Shown here in pieces: positions 1 to 9,410 of a stretch of 47,502 bases of DNA. The notes beneath the pieces are model-generated. The model was given only the letters and a program-made list of their open reading frames with translations. It was not told where the DNA came from and ran no database searches. The stretch covers positions 1 to 47,502 of the forward strand of contig CAIUDG010000070.1 of the NCBI GenBank assembly GCA_903897925.1, read 5' to 3'. Positions within the stretch are counted from its first letter, which is position 1. Each line of letters starts with the position of its first letter. The position numbers and the translations under genes are program-made. Origin of the DNA: an uncultured beta proteobacterium. GTDB lineage: Bacteria > Pseudomonadota > Gammaproteobacteria > Burkholderiales > Burkholderiaceae_C.

Positions 1-75
1 CTAGCGCACCAGAAGCAGACCCCGGCGACCCGAGGCCGGAGAACGTACACCCACTTCGTCGGCCCCTGCCCAACC

Positions 76-316
76 GCAGGCGCGCAACGCAACGAACGCC
101 AACAAAGCAGGAAGAAAAGACCACAAGCAGGCGCACAACGCAACGAACGCCAACAAAGCAGGAGGGAAAGGACCACAAGCAGGCGCGCAACGCAGCGAAC
201 GCCAACAAAGCAGGAGGAAAAGGAAAAAAGCAGCCGCGCAACGCAACGAACACCAGCAAAGCAGGAAGAAAAGACCAAGAGCAGGCGCGCAATGCAACGA
301 ACACCAACAAAGCAGG
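76..316. repeat. 51-bp tandem repeat, about 4.7 copies
   Basis: Five successive units begin at 76, 127, 179, 230 and 281, giving spacings of 51, 52, 51 and 51 bp. Each unit holds a GC-rich part, then a core read on the minus strand as TTTGTTGGCGTTCGTTGCG, then a purine-rich spacer that varies most between copies. The array starts about 10 nt beyond the stop codon of the GGDEF-EAL gene. Because the period is almost a multiple of three, a long spurious reading frame runs through it on the minus strand; it is low-complexity and not a credible gene. Positions 1-75 show nothing recognisable. Confidence 0.9.
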
Positions 317-326
317 CGACCACCCC

Positions 327-3300
327 CTACGGGCGCAACAACTTCTCAAACTCCTGTGGCGCCGCCGGCCGCGCAAACAAATACCCCTGACCATAATCGC
401 ACCCCGCAGCAAGCAGCAAATCACGCTGCGCCACCGTCTCCACCCCCTCCGCAACCACCTTCAACCCCAGCTTATGCGCCATCACAATAATGGCCTCCGA
501 AATCGCCAACTCACTCGAACCCGGCGCCAAATTCCGCGTGAACGACTGATCGATCTTCAAATAATCTATATGGAATTTCTTCAAATACGCCAATGAAGAA
601 TAGCCCGTGCCGAAATCATCAATCGACACCTGAATACCGCCCTCCCGATACGCCTGCAAACGCACCACAAACGGCGAATCGGTATCCACCAGCACCCCCT
701 CGGTAATCTCCACCGCAATGCAATGGCCCGGCAGATCAATCTGCCGCAAAAACCCGAGCCAGTCGTCCCGCGCAACATCACTGCTGAACTGCACCGGCGA
801 TTTATTCACGCTGATCTGGAAATCACTGCCGGTAAGCTGACTCCAATGCTTGGCCCAACGCGCCGAAGTTTTGAAAACCCAATTGCCAATCTCATGAATC
901 AGCCCGGTTTCCTCCGCCACCGGAATAAACTCCGACGGACTGACCAAGCCGCGCTGCGGATGCTCCCAACGCACCAGCGCCTCGGCCTTTTGGATTTTCT
1001 GGGTGCGCAAATCGACGATAGGCTGGAAATGCACCCGCAACTGCTGGCCACTCACTGCATTGCGCAAATCATTGATAGTCTTGAGGCGCTTTTGTGCGGC
1101 CTCCTGCAGCGAGGGCGTGAAATAGCTAAAGCGGTTGCGGCCCTGGCGCTTGGCCACGTACATTGCCTGGTCGGCGTGCTTGAACAACTCATTGATATCG
1201 CACGAATCGTTCGGGTACAGAGTGATGCCAATGCTCGCAGAAATCACCGAAACGTCGTCGCCCATATGAATCGGCAAAGTCATCTGGTACAGGATATCCA
1301 TGGCCACCCGTTCAATCGAGTCGAGCGTATCGATCTCGGTCAGCAACACCGTGAATTCGTCGCCACCCAGACGCGCCACGGTGTCGGTATGGCGCGCACA
1401 GCCCGAGATGCGGTGCGCTGCTTCGATCAACATGATGTCGCCCTGTACATGGCCCAGGGTGTCGTTGACTTCCTTGAAATGGTCCAGGTCAATCAGCAGC
1501 AGGGCCAGCTTGACGCCTGTGCGCGATACCTTCTTGATCTCTTGCTCCATGCGGTCGTGGAACATGCGCCGGTTGGGCAGCTGGGTCAGGGCGTCGAAGT
1601 TGGCCTGGCGCCAGATCAGTTCGCCAGCCTGCTTTTTTTCGGTAATGTCTTCCACCACAGCGGCGCGGAACAGCAACTGCTTATTGGCATCGCGAAAGGC
1701 CGTCACGTCGGAAGAACTGGGGAAGCGTGAGCCATCCTTGCGCACATGCACCGATTCAAAGCGATGGTGCCCCTCGCGGTGCACGATGTCTGATTCGCGG
1801 CGCACCTGTTCGCGGACTTCCGGGGCGTACAGGACCAGCGAATCGGTGCCCAGCAATTCGTCGATGGTATAGCCGTGCATGTCTGCATAGGCCTGGTTGA
1901 CATGGCTGATGCGGTTGGTGCCGGGGTCGGCTACTACCATGCCCCAGGAGGCGTGGCGAAAAATGGTTTCGTAGAGTTCTACCGTGTTGCGGGAGCGTTC
2001 ATGGTCGCTGATGTCGACACAGATGCCCGACATGCGCAGCGGCGTGCCATCGCTGGCCTTGCTGGTATCGCCATAGGCGTCAATGGCGCGCACTTCGCCA
2101 TTGGGTCGCACGATGCGGTAGTGGTTGTGGTGCTGGGTCGCGTCGCGCGACGCCAGTTGTACGCGTTCGAGGGCGGCCTGGCGGTCGTCCGGGTGCAGGA
2201 TCGCGGTCCACTGCGCCATGCTGGCGTTGCTGTGTTGGGGGTCCAGGCCGAACAGCTGAAGCAGTTCGGGTGACCAGTAGATTTCACCGGAAACGATGTC
2301 CCAGTCCCAAAACCCGGCATGCGCTGCCCGCAGTGCCAGCGTCAGCCGGTGGTTGGCATCTTTCAGGGCCAGCTCCGATTGTTTTTGCTGGGTAATGTCG
2401 TGCGCGGTAACAACCGCGCCGGTAATCTGTCCATCGGGTGTGCGAATCGGGCCGAAGCTATAACTTGCAATCCAGCTGGCGCCGCTGTCTTTGCGCCGCA
2501 AGCGGTATTCGATGCCGCTGGCCTGTTCGCCACGCAGCGCGCGCGCGCCGGGCCATTGGGCTGCTGCAATGGGGCTGCCGTTGGTATCAAAATATTCCAG
2601 AAAATCCGCTGTTTCGGAAAGCTGACGCTGGCATTCCTGTTTGCTCGTGAATTGGTGCAAGCGGGCATAGGCTTCGTTGAAATCCAGGCAGTGGCCCTGG
2701 CGGTCCGAAATAAACACCGCATCGGACATGCTCTGCAGCGCGGCTTCGATCTGGGCCTTGCTTTGGAGCAAGGCTTCGAGCATGCGTTTGCGCTCGGTGA
2801 TGACCTCGAATACCGCAACAAAACAGTCCTGCTCCGGACTGAAGACCGAGATCTGGAACCAGGCATCCAGCGAACTGACGTAGGTTTCCAGTGCTTCGGC
2901 CTGGCCACTGCGCGCCACCCGGCCATATATTTCAAACAAGATCGGATCGGCCTGGCGGATGCCCGGAATCACTTCACTGACCTTGCGTCCGACCACGTCG
3001 CGCAAGCCGGTCTGGCGTTCAAAGGCCGGGTTCACCTTCAGGTAAATAAAGTCTTGCGGCACCTCGCCGTCAAACAGCATGCGGCAGTAGGCCATGCCGT
3101 TGAACATCGAGGCAAACACCGCCTCTGCCGTGCGACCGTAGTGGACCAGGCTTTGCTGCGGGTCGTCGAGTTCGGTGGCATCGCTGAGAAACCCCATCAG
3201 GTGCGCCTGACCGTCGATCTGAATGACGGTAGCGCAGGCCAGTGCACGTCCCAGGCGCCCGGATTTGCAGCGGTATTCGTGGGCGAAATTGCGCGAATGC

Positions 3301-3584
3301 CCTACGGCCTGCAAAATCGCCAGCATGGACTCGCGCTCTTGTGTGTTATTCCAGAGACCGAGCTCGATGCTGGTGTGGCCAATAACTTCGGCGCGGCTGT
3401 ATTCGTGCAGCGCCAGAAAGGCGTCGTTGGCCTGGACGAACACGCCGTCGCTGAGGCGGGACACGGCGATCGCCACCGGGCTGACGTCTAGTATGCGCTG
3501 GATGCTGGGCAACAAAGGGTCGCCCAAACTGGAGTTCATGCAGGTATTCCCCTGACAGATTGCGCTGCGGCCTGGGTCTGTCAT
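327..3584 (-). CDS. Multi-PAS GGDEF-EAL cyclic-di-GMP signalling protein
   Basis: A cytoplasmic protein of 1085 residues with no clear membrane segment. Five PAS-like modules can be read at roughly 29-140, 150-265, 276-405, 415-535 and 540-660, then GGDEF (about 665-825) and EAL (about 840-1085). The cyclase half has an intact GGDEF motif, preceded by an RHTD inhibitory I-site five residues upstream. The EAL half has EALVRWEHP, the Asn of NKSPVQF, EITEGVL, the IDDFGTGYSS loop and VVAEGVET, so the phosphodiesterase residues look complete. It may be bifunctional, or one domain may regulate the other. The start is chosen because AGGGAG lies 9 nt before the ATG; an internal ATG 15 codons later is less likely. 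The ligand of the PAS array is unknown. Confidence 0.95.
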   Translation of the reverse strand: MTDPGRSAICQGNTCMNSSLGDPLLPSIQRILDVSPVAIAVSRLSDGVFVQANDAFLALHEYSRAEVIGHTSIELGLWNNTQERESMLAILQAVGHSRNFAHEYRCKSGRLGRALACATVIQIDGQAHLMGFLSDATELDDPQQSLVHYGRTAEAVFASMFNGMAYCRMLFDGEVPQDFIYLKVNPAFERQTGLRDVVGRKVSEVIPGIRQADPILFEIYGRVARSGQAEALETYVSSLDAWFQISVFSPEQDCFVAVFEVITERKRMLEALLQSKAQIEAALQSMSDAVFISDRQGHCLDFNEAYARLHQFTSKQECQRQLSETADFLEYFDTNGSPIAAAQWPGARALRGEQASGIEYRLRRKDSGASWIASYSFGPIRTPDGQITGAVVTAHDITQQKQSELALKDANHRLTLALRAAHAGFWDWDIVSGEIYWSPELLQLFGLDPQHSNASMAQWTAILHPDDRQAALERVQLASRDATQHHNHYRIVRPNGEVRAIDAYGDTSKASDGTPLRMSGICVDISDHERSRNTVELYETIFRHASWGMVVADPGTNRISHVNQAYADMHGYTIDELLGTDSLVLYAPEVREQVRRESDIVHREGHHRFESVHVRKDGSRFPSSSDVTAFRDANKQLLFRAAVVEDITEKKQAGELIWRQANFDALTQLPNRRMFHDRMEQEIKKVSRTGVKLALLLIDLDHFKEVNDTLGHVQGDIMLIEAAHRISGCARHTDTVARLGGDEFTVLLTEIDTLDSIERVAMDILYQMTLPIHMGDDVSVISASIGITLYPNDSCDINELFKHADQAMYVAKRQGRNRFSYFTPSLQEAAQKRLKTINDLRNAVSGQQLRVHFQPIVDLRTQKIQKAEALVRWEHPQRGLVSPSEFIPVAEETGLIHEIGNWVFKTSARWAKHWSQLTGSDFQISVNKSPVQFSSDVARDDWLGFLRQIDLPGHCIAVEITEGVLVDTDSPFVVRLQAYREGGIQVSIDDFGTGYSSLAYLKKFHIDYLKIDQSFTRNLAPGSSELAISEAIIVMAHKLGLKVVAEGVETVAQRDLLLAAGCDYGQGYLFARPAAPQEFEKLLRP

Positions 3585-3875
3585 ATGTATTTACTCCCTG
3601 CTAGGGCGCGATCTTAGAGCTATTTTTGGGGCTAACAGGCGTTCTGCGGGCACAACCCGCGGCTAGCAAGGCTTTTCGTCACGCCTATGACAAGCTGCGC
3701 CGGGTAGACTATTTTTCGGATTCGTACCAAACTGATAGCAAGTTAGTGTCGGCTGACGATTCTGCGGGGGATTCTTGACTTACATTATTCGCTGGATATT
3801 GGACTTTTATCACTTGCAGGTGAATAACAGCTTCGGTGCCGGATCGAAAAATATGCAAGCGTTGTTGGGTTTTAT
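3585..3875. promoter_or_regulatory. Divergent intergenic region between GGDEF-EAL and hybrid kinase genes
   Basis: This 291-nt gap separates two divergent signalling genes and must hold both promoters. A TTGACT hexamer at 3775-3780 is a plausible -35 element for the rightward kinase gene, but no convincing -10 follows at 16-18 nt. A small 5-bp hairpin, GCGGG with CCCGC around a CACAA loop, lies at 3646-3660. No gene is seen here. Confidence 0.35.
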
Positions 3876-6800
3876 ATGAAGATAGCTGAGCCAACCGAGG
3901 ACGAGCCTGCCCGACTGGCGGCGCTGTGGGATCTGCAGATCCTGGACACCGCAGCCGAGGCGGCGTTTGATTCCCTGGTGAAGCTGGCTTCCAGCGTGTG
4001 CGGTATGCCGATCGCGCTGATTTCCCTGGTCGACCGCGAGCGCCAATGGTTCAAGGCGAATATCGGCCTGGAAGGGGCGACCGAAACACCGCGCGATCTG
4101 GCCTTTTGCGCCCATGCTATTCAGGGCGACAGCCTTTTTGAAATCTGCGACTCGCTGCAGGACAGCCGGTTTTTCGACAACCCCCTGGTCACGGGTGGGC
4201 CGCACGTGGGCTATTACGCCGGCGTGCCCTTGCGCCTGTCCAATGGCTATAACGTTGGCACGCTGTGCGTGATAGACCACAAACCGAACCGGCTGCAACC
4301 GGCCGGCCGCGCGGCGTTGCAGGAACTGGCCAAGGTCGCAGCGCGCATGCTGGAATTCCGCAAAGCCGAATGCGATCTGCAGAAAGAGCGTGCGCTGCTG
4401 GCCGACGAGCGCCGCAACCTGATGTATATCGTGCAGGGCACCGGTGCCGGCACCTGGGAGCACAACCTGCTGACCGGCGCGGACCGCATCAACTCCGTCT
4501 ATTCCGAGATGCTCGGCTACAGCGTGGAGGAGATGGAGCAAAAAATCAGCGGCGATTTTTTCAACATCGTGCACCCGGAGGACCGGCGTGCCGTAGAGCA
4601 GGCCTGGCAGGCCCATCTGCGTGGCGCGACCAAAGAGTACGAGGCGGAATTCCGGGTCCAGCACAGCAGCGGTGAGTGGGTCTGGGTGTTGTCGCGCGGG
4701 CGCATCGGCGCGCTGGATGGCGCTGGCAATCCGCTGACTATTTCCGGCATCCATCTGGATATTTCCACGCGCCACGACGCCATTGAGATGGCGCACCGTG
4801 CGGTGCACGACATGGAAAATACGCTCAATGCGATTCCGTCACGGGTGGTCTATTGGGACAAGAATCTGAATTACCGGTTCTCCAATACGGCGTTCAAATT
4901 GCGCTTCGAGTGCCAGGGCGAGCGGTTGGATGGCAAGCACATGCGCGAGATTCTGGGCGAGCCCCTGTACCAGGACAATCTGAAGGTGCTGCGCCAGGTC
5001 GACCAGGGCGAAGAGATCGAGCTGGAACGCAGCAACCAGTTGCCGGATGGCAGCTGGGAGCACTATTTCATCCGCTATAAGCCGGACCTTGTGAAGGGCC
5101 GGGTGCAGGGCTATTACATCTTCGTGTTCGACATCACCGAAATGAAGAAGGTGCAAGAGCAGCTGGAGCGCGTCAATACCGAATTGCAAGAGCGCACCCA
5201 GCAGGCCGAAGCTGCGAGTATTTCGAAGAGTGCCTTTTTGGCCAGCATGAGCCATGAAATACGCACTCCCATGCACGCCATTTTGGGCATGCATGCACTG
5301 ATTCAGAAGACCTCTCTGACACCCAAGCAGCTCGATTATTTGCGCAAGAGCGAACGCGCCGCCAAGTCGCTGCTGGGACTGCTGAATGACCTGCTCGATT
5401 TTTCCAAGGTCGAAGCCGGCAAGATGGCGCTTGATCCGGTGCCGTTCCGCACCGACGACCTGCTCGACGAACTGTCGGTGATCTTCTCGTCCTATGTCGG
5501 CAACAAACCGGTGGAAGTGTTGTTGGACGTGGGTGCCGGCCTGCCCGAGGTGATGCTGGGCGATGCCCTGCGCCTCAAACAGGTGCTGATCAATCTGGGT
5601 GGCAACGCCATCAAGTTCACCGAAAGTGGCACCGTGGTGATTCGGGTGCACTGGCGGCGCGAGGCTGACGGAAGGTCGATGCTGGCCTTTGCGGTGAAAG
5701 ATTCCGGCATTGGCATTGCGCCGGAAAACCAGCAACATATTTTTGACGGCTTTTCGCAAGCCGAGGCCTCGACCTCGCGCCGCTTTGGCGGCACCGGCCT
5801 GGGTTTGGCGATCAGCAAAAGCCTGGTTGAAATGATGGGTGGCCAGATCACGCTGGAGAGTGCGCTCGGGCAGGGCAGTACCTTCCGCTTTGAAGTCGCC
5901 ATGCCGGTGGTCGAGCAGGTGCCTGCGCACTTGCAGAAAAATGGTCGCAAAGATCCGCGTGTGATGCGCGTGCTGGTGATTGACGACACCCGTCTATCGG
6001 GCGAGTTGTTGCGCATTGCCGGCCGCTCGCTGGGCTGGACGGTGGACGTGGCGGCCTCCGGTATGGAGGGCATTCAGCGCATGCTGGACGCGCTGCAACC
6101 GGAGCAGACCGCCTATGAGCTGATTTTGCTGGACTGGCAGATGCCGGACATGGACGGCTGGGAAACCGCGCGCCAGATCCGCGCCTGTACAGCGGGCACC
6201 GAATACCAGCCCAAACTGGTCATGGTCTCGGCCAATGGGCGCGAAATGGTGTCGCACCGTACCGACGCCGAGCAGGCCATGCTGGACGCCTTCCTGACCA
6301 AGCCGGTGACGCCGGCCATGCTTTCCAGCGCCTACCAAGCCACCTTGGCGGTCGATTCCGAGCGCGACGCAACCGCCCTGGTGTCCAGCAGCCAGCGCCG
6401 CCTCAGTGGGCTGAATATATTGGTGGTGGAAGACAACCTGATCAACCAGCAAGTGGCCGAAGAACTGCTGCACGCCGAGGGCGCCAAGGTGTCGCTGGCG
6501 GCCAATGGCGAGCTTGGAGTGCAGGCCATTACGAGCGCGCAACCGCCTTATGACGTGGTGTTGATGGACATTCAGATGCCGGTGATGGACGGTCATTCTG
6601 CAACCCGCAAACTGCGCGCCATGGGTGGGTATGAGCGGCTTCCGATCATTGGCCTGACTGCCAATGCGCTGCGTTCGGACTACGAAGACAGCATTGCCGC
6701 CGGCATGAACGAGCACATCGGCAAGCCCTTTGATATTGAAAACCTGGTGGCCGCGGTGCTGCGCCTGACTGGCAAGCACATGCCGCCCGCCCGCGCGCAG

Positions 6801-7454
6801 GCTGGTGGCGTGGTGGCGCCTGACGCCGCGGAAAGTCCGGGTTTTGTCACCGAAGACATTGACCTGCAGGTGGCGCTCAAACGCATGTCCGGTATGCAGT
6901 CCATGTATTTGCGTGCGGCGCGCGACTTCCATATCGCGCTGAATGCACTGGCGCCGGACTTGCACGCGGCACTGGCCAGCGACGCGCTGGCGCCCGCCAG
7001 CGCCTTGCTGCATACCTTTAAGGGCACCGCCGCCACCCTCGGCTTGACGCGCCTGTCACAGGAGTGTGGGCGCCTGGAGGCCTTGTGCAAGAAGGGCCAG
7101 TCGGCGGCCACTCTGGCGGCGCAGGCGACGGCGCTGGAAGTGCTGGTGCGCAAGGCACAACAGGCGCTGGAAGATGCCGCCGTGTTTCTCGGGCAACCGA
7201 TCCGTGACGCCGAGGCAGCGCTCAGTCCAGCAGCGCCGCCGGCGCCGGGTCAGCTGCCCGAGGCACTGCGGTCGCAACTGCTGGAACTGCTCACACTGCT
7301 GCGCCAGAACGACCTTACGGCGCTGGAGAAGTTTGCCGAAATGCGCGTTACGCTGACAGACTATGACGCCGCAATGGCTAGCCAGCTGGAGCATAAGCTG
7401 CAGGGCCTGGAGCTGGAAGCGGCGTGCGCGATTTGCGAGACCTGTGTGCAATAG
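3876..7454 (+). CDS. Hybrid sensor histidine kinase (GAF-PAS-PAS-HisKA-HATPase-REC-REC-HPt)
   Basis: A 1192-residue multistep phosphorelay protein. Order: GAF (about 20-165), PAS (about 185-300), second PAS (about 310-430), short coiled coil, HisKA with SHEIRTPMHAILG (phospho-His460), HATPase with NLGGNAIKFTESG and a GTGLGLAIS lid, REC1 with ILLDWQMPDMDG (Asp753), REC2 with VLMDIQMPVMDG (Asp898), and an HPt domain with HTFKGTAATLG (His1046). All transfer residues are present, so a complete internal relay is possible. No transmembrane helix is visible, implying a cytosolic signal. No good ribosome binding site precedes the ATG. About 90 residues follow the HPt domain. The last 77 bp overlap the convergent chemoreceptor gene. 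The output partner is not identifiable here. Confidence 0.95.
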   Translation: MKIAEPTEDEPARLAALWDLQILDTAAEAAFDSLVKLASSVCGMPIALISLVDRERQWFKANIGLEGATETPRDLAFCAHAIQGDSLFEICDSLQDSRFFDNPLVTGGPHVGYYAGVPLRLSNGYNVGTLCVIDHKPNRLQPAGRAALQELAKVAARMLEFRKAECDLQKERALLADERRNLMYIVQGTGAGTWEHNLLTGADRINSVYSEMLGYSVEEMEQKISGDFFNIVHPEDRRAVEQAWQAHLRGATKEYEAEFRVQHSSGEWVWVLSRGRIGALDGAGNPLTISGIHLDISTRHDAIEMAHRAVHDMENTLNAIPSRVVYWDKNLNYRFSNTAFKLRFECQGERLDGKHMREILGEPLYQDNLKVLRQVDQGEEIELERSNQLPDGSWEHYFIRYKPDLVKGRVQGYYIFVFDITEMKKVQEQLERVNTELQERTQQAEAASISKSAFLASMSHEIRTPMHAILGMHALIQKTSLTPKQLDYLRKSERAAKSLLGLLNDLLDFSKVEAGKMALDPVPFRTDDLLDELSVIFSSYVGNKPVEVLLDVGAGLPEVMLGDALRLKQVLINLGGNAIKFTESGTVVIRVHWRREADGRSMLAFAVKDSGIGIAPENQQHIFDGFSQAEASTSRRFGGTGLGLAISKSLVEMMGGQITLESALGQGSTFRFEVAMPVVEQVPAHLQKNGRKDPRVMRVLVIDDTRLSGELLRIAGRSLGWTVDVAASGMEGIQRMLDALQPEQTAYELILLDWQMPDMDGWETARQIRACTAGTEYQPKLVMVSANGREMVSHRTDAEQAMLDAFLTKPVTPAMLSSAYQATLAVDSERDATALVSSSQRRLSGLNILVVEDNLINQQVAEELLHAEGAKVSLAANGELGVQAITSAQPPYDVVLMDIQMPVMDGHSATRKLRAMGGYERLPIIGLTANALRSDYEDSIAAGMNEHIGKPFDIENLVAAVLRLTGKHMPPARAQAGGVVAPDAAESPGFVTEDIDLQVALKRMSGMQSMYLRAARDFHIALNALAPDLHAALASDALAPASALLHTFKGTAATLGLTRLSQECGRLEALCKKGQSAATLAAQATALEVLVRKAQQALEDAAVFLGQPIRDAEAALSPAAPPAPGQLPEALRSQLLELLTLLRQNDLTALEKFAEMRVTLTDYDAAMASQLEHKLQGLELEAACAICETCVQ

Positions 7455-9042
7455 CCAGCGGCGCCGCTTCGCTCGCAGGCTGCTCCAGGCCGGCGAGTTT
7501 GAACCGGCCCAGGGCGGAGCGCAAGTGCTGCACCTCATCGGCCAGGTTCTTGGTACCGACAGCGGATTGCTGCACCATGGTGGCGTTGCGCTGGGTGGCC
7601 TGGTCGATGCCGTCCATGGACTGGCTGATCAGGTGAATTCCTTCAAACTGCTCGGTGGCGGCAGCGCGGATGTTGTCAATGATGCGGGCGACTTGGCCGA
7701 CGCTGAGCACAATCTCTTGCATCGTCTGGCCGGCCTTCTCCACGTGCAGGGTGCCGTCTTCAATCTGGCGCACCGAGGACGCAATGATGGTCTTGATTTC
7801 ACTGGCGGCCTGCGCCGAGCGCGCGGCCAGGCTGCGCACTTCGGTGGCCACCACGGCAAAGCCGCGGCCCTGGGGGCCGGCGCGGGCCGCTTCCACGGCG
7901 GCATTCAAGGCCAGGATATTGGTCTGAAAGGCAATCGTGTCAATCAGGCCAATGATTTGTGAAATCTGTTTCGATGAGGCGGCAATGCCGTGCATGGTGC
8001 TGACGACTCCGGCGACCACCTCGCCGCCGACGTTGGCAACCTGCATGGCGCTGCGCGACGAAGCCACCGCCTGACCGGCCGAGTCGGCCGTCATTTTCAC
8101 CGCCATCGACAACTGGTCAATCGAGGCAGAAGTTTTTTGCAGCGAGATGGCCGCCTGGTCAGTGCGTACCGACAGGTCTTCGTTGGCAATGGCGATTTCC
8201 GTGGTGTTGTCATTGACGCTGTTCATAGCGATCTGCACGCCCGACACCAGGTGGTTCAACTGGTCGTGCATCTTGGACAGGTCGTTCATCACTTGCGCCA
8301 GCTCATCGTTGCCGTTGCGCTGCAGGCCCTGGGTCAGGTCACCGCGGCCCCAGGCCGAGGTGATGGTTTGCAACTGCTGAATCGGATTCAGAATGGAACG
8401 CACGATGACTTGCACCAGCACCAGTGCAATTGCCGAAACCAGCAGGGTGGCGCCAATGACCAGCCAGGGTGCCGCATCCCCGGTGTGGGCCAGTTCGGTA
8501 CGGCGCTGCTGCGCGCGTTGGGTGATGGCGTGTGACAGCTCGGTCAGGGCTTGTTCGGTAGCGTGCAAATCATTCATCAGCGGCGCCATCGCGGCAGCGG
8601 CGGCCCAGGGGTCGTGCAAATCGCCCTGGCTGATTCGTTTGGCCAGGTTTTGGAAGCCTTTTTCGTATTTGTCCACGCCCTCGGTGACGGTCTGCACCAG
8701 CGGCAATTCGCTGGCCGGAGAGTGCCGCTTGACGCTGCTCACACGCTCGTGGATTTTGCTGATTTCCGTGTTCCACAGCGCCGTCTGGCGTTCTGTGCTT
8801 TGCTCGTCGCCCATGGTAAGAAACAGGTCTTTTTCGTGGCGCCGCGCATCGCTGATGGCCAGCCGCACGCCGTCGATGGCCTGTACCGACTCGAATTCGC
8901 CGTCGATGAAGCCGGTTGCCTGACTGGCTTCATTCAGGATGGTGTAGGTCGAAAAAATGCCAAGCAGGCACAGCGACGCCACTGAAAACAGCAGCAATCC
9001 ATTCAATCGGGTGCGGATGCGAATTTTGCCCAACGCGTTCAT
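7378..9042 (-). CDS. Methyl-accepting chemotaxis protein (4HB-type)
   Basis: A 554-residue inner-membrane chemoreceptor. A signal-anchor helix lies near residues 14-34, then a periplasmic helical region of about 155 residues of four-helix-bundle type, a second membrane helix (WLVIGATLLVSAIALVLV), HAMP, and the long cytoplasmic coiled coil. The signalling hairpin is canonical, with DTIAFQTNILALNAAVEAAR followed by GRGFAVVATEVR. The tail is Pro/Ala-rich (LPAPGPAAYAPAG) with no CheR-binding pentapeptide. AAAGGA lies just upstream of the ATG. Its 3' end runs 77 bp into the convergent hybrid kinase gene, so transcripts of the two genes are antisense there. Ligand unknown. Confidence 0.95.
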   Translation of the reverse strand: MNALGKIRIRTRLNGLLLFSVASLCLLGIFSTYTILNEASQATGFIDGEFESVQAIDGVRLAISDARRHEKDLFLTMGDEQSTERQTALWNTEISKIHERVSSVKRHSPASELPLVQTVTEGVDKYEKGFQNLAKRISQGDLHDPWAAAAAMAPLMNDLHATEQALTELSHAITQRAQQRRTELAHTGDAAPWLVIGATLLVSAIALVLVQVIVRSILNPIQQLQTITSAWGRGDLTQGLQRNGNDELAQVMNDLSKMHDQLNHLVSGVQIAMNSVNDNTTEIAIANEDLSVRTDQAAISLQKTSASIDQLSMAVKMTADSAGQAVASSRSAMQVANVGGEVVAGVVSTMHGIAASSKQISQIIGLIDTIAFQTNILALNAAVEAARAGPQGRGFAVVATEVRSLAARSAQAASEIKTIIASSVRQIEDGTLHVEKAGQTMQEIVLSVGQVARIIDNIRAAATEQFEGIHLISQSMDGIDQATQRNATMVQQSAVGTKNLADEVQHLRSALGRFKLAGLEQPASEAAPLAIAHRSRKSRTPLPAPGPAAYAPAG

Positions 9043-9410
9043 ATTTTTTTCCTTTGCCGGCTGGGTTCGCGCGGCCTGGGAAGATGCCCGGCGTTGTGTC
9101 CCCAGACAGCGAAGCGTAGCAACGGTTTGTGTCAGTTATTTGTCAGAAATATGGCGCCCGACCTGCCATCAGAACGGCGCTGGTCCGGCGAAGAATGTTT
9201 GAAATTGGCATTCTGCGCAATCAACCCAGAGCCAGAACCCTAGACTCCCGCCTCTCACGAAGTGCAGCGGCACGGCGTGGTTTTCACCCCGCCCCTGCCG
9301 AGGGCGCGCCATGGCTGCGACAGCGCAAGCACTTGCAATAGCGCTGCAGCACCAGGCCGCAGATGCCATCCGCACGGGGCTACGAACGCACAACAGTTGG
9401 TGGTAACGCT
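9043..9410. promoter_or_regulatory. Divergent intergenic region upstream of chemoreceptor and secretion operon
   Basis: A 368-nt gene-free gap serving two divergent transcription units. Neither a convincing sigma70 pair nor a sigma28 or sigma54 site could be fitted: a TGGCA at about 9207 lacks the downstream GC of a sigma54 promoter. Small open frames here have no ribosome binding site and no recognisable content. Confidence 0.3.

Noticed and set aside
1..297. Open frame through the 51-bp repeat on the minus strand, resembling a Leu/Cys-rich membrane protein
   Set aside because: It is kept open only because the repeat period is almost divisible by three; composition is low-complexity, there is no ribosome site, and it starts at the window edge.
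76..316. Repeat array considered as a CRISPR locus
   Set aside because: Units are contiguous and similar over their full length, with no unique spacers of constant size and no cas genes.
723..3491. Long open frames antisense to the GGDEF-EAL gene
   Set aside because: The minus-strand frame has full domain content; the antisense frames are shadows produced by high GC at codon position three.
9207..9221. TGGCA sequence considered as a sigma54 promoter
   Set aside because: The GC element expected about 10 nt after GG is missing.
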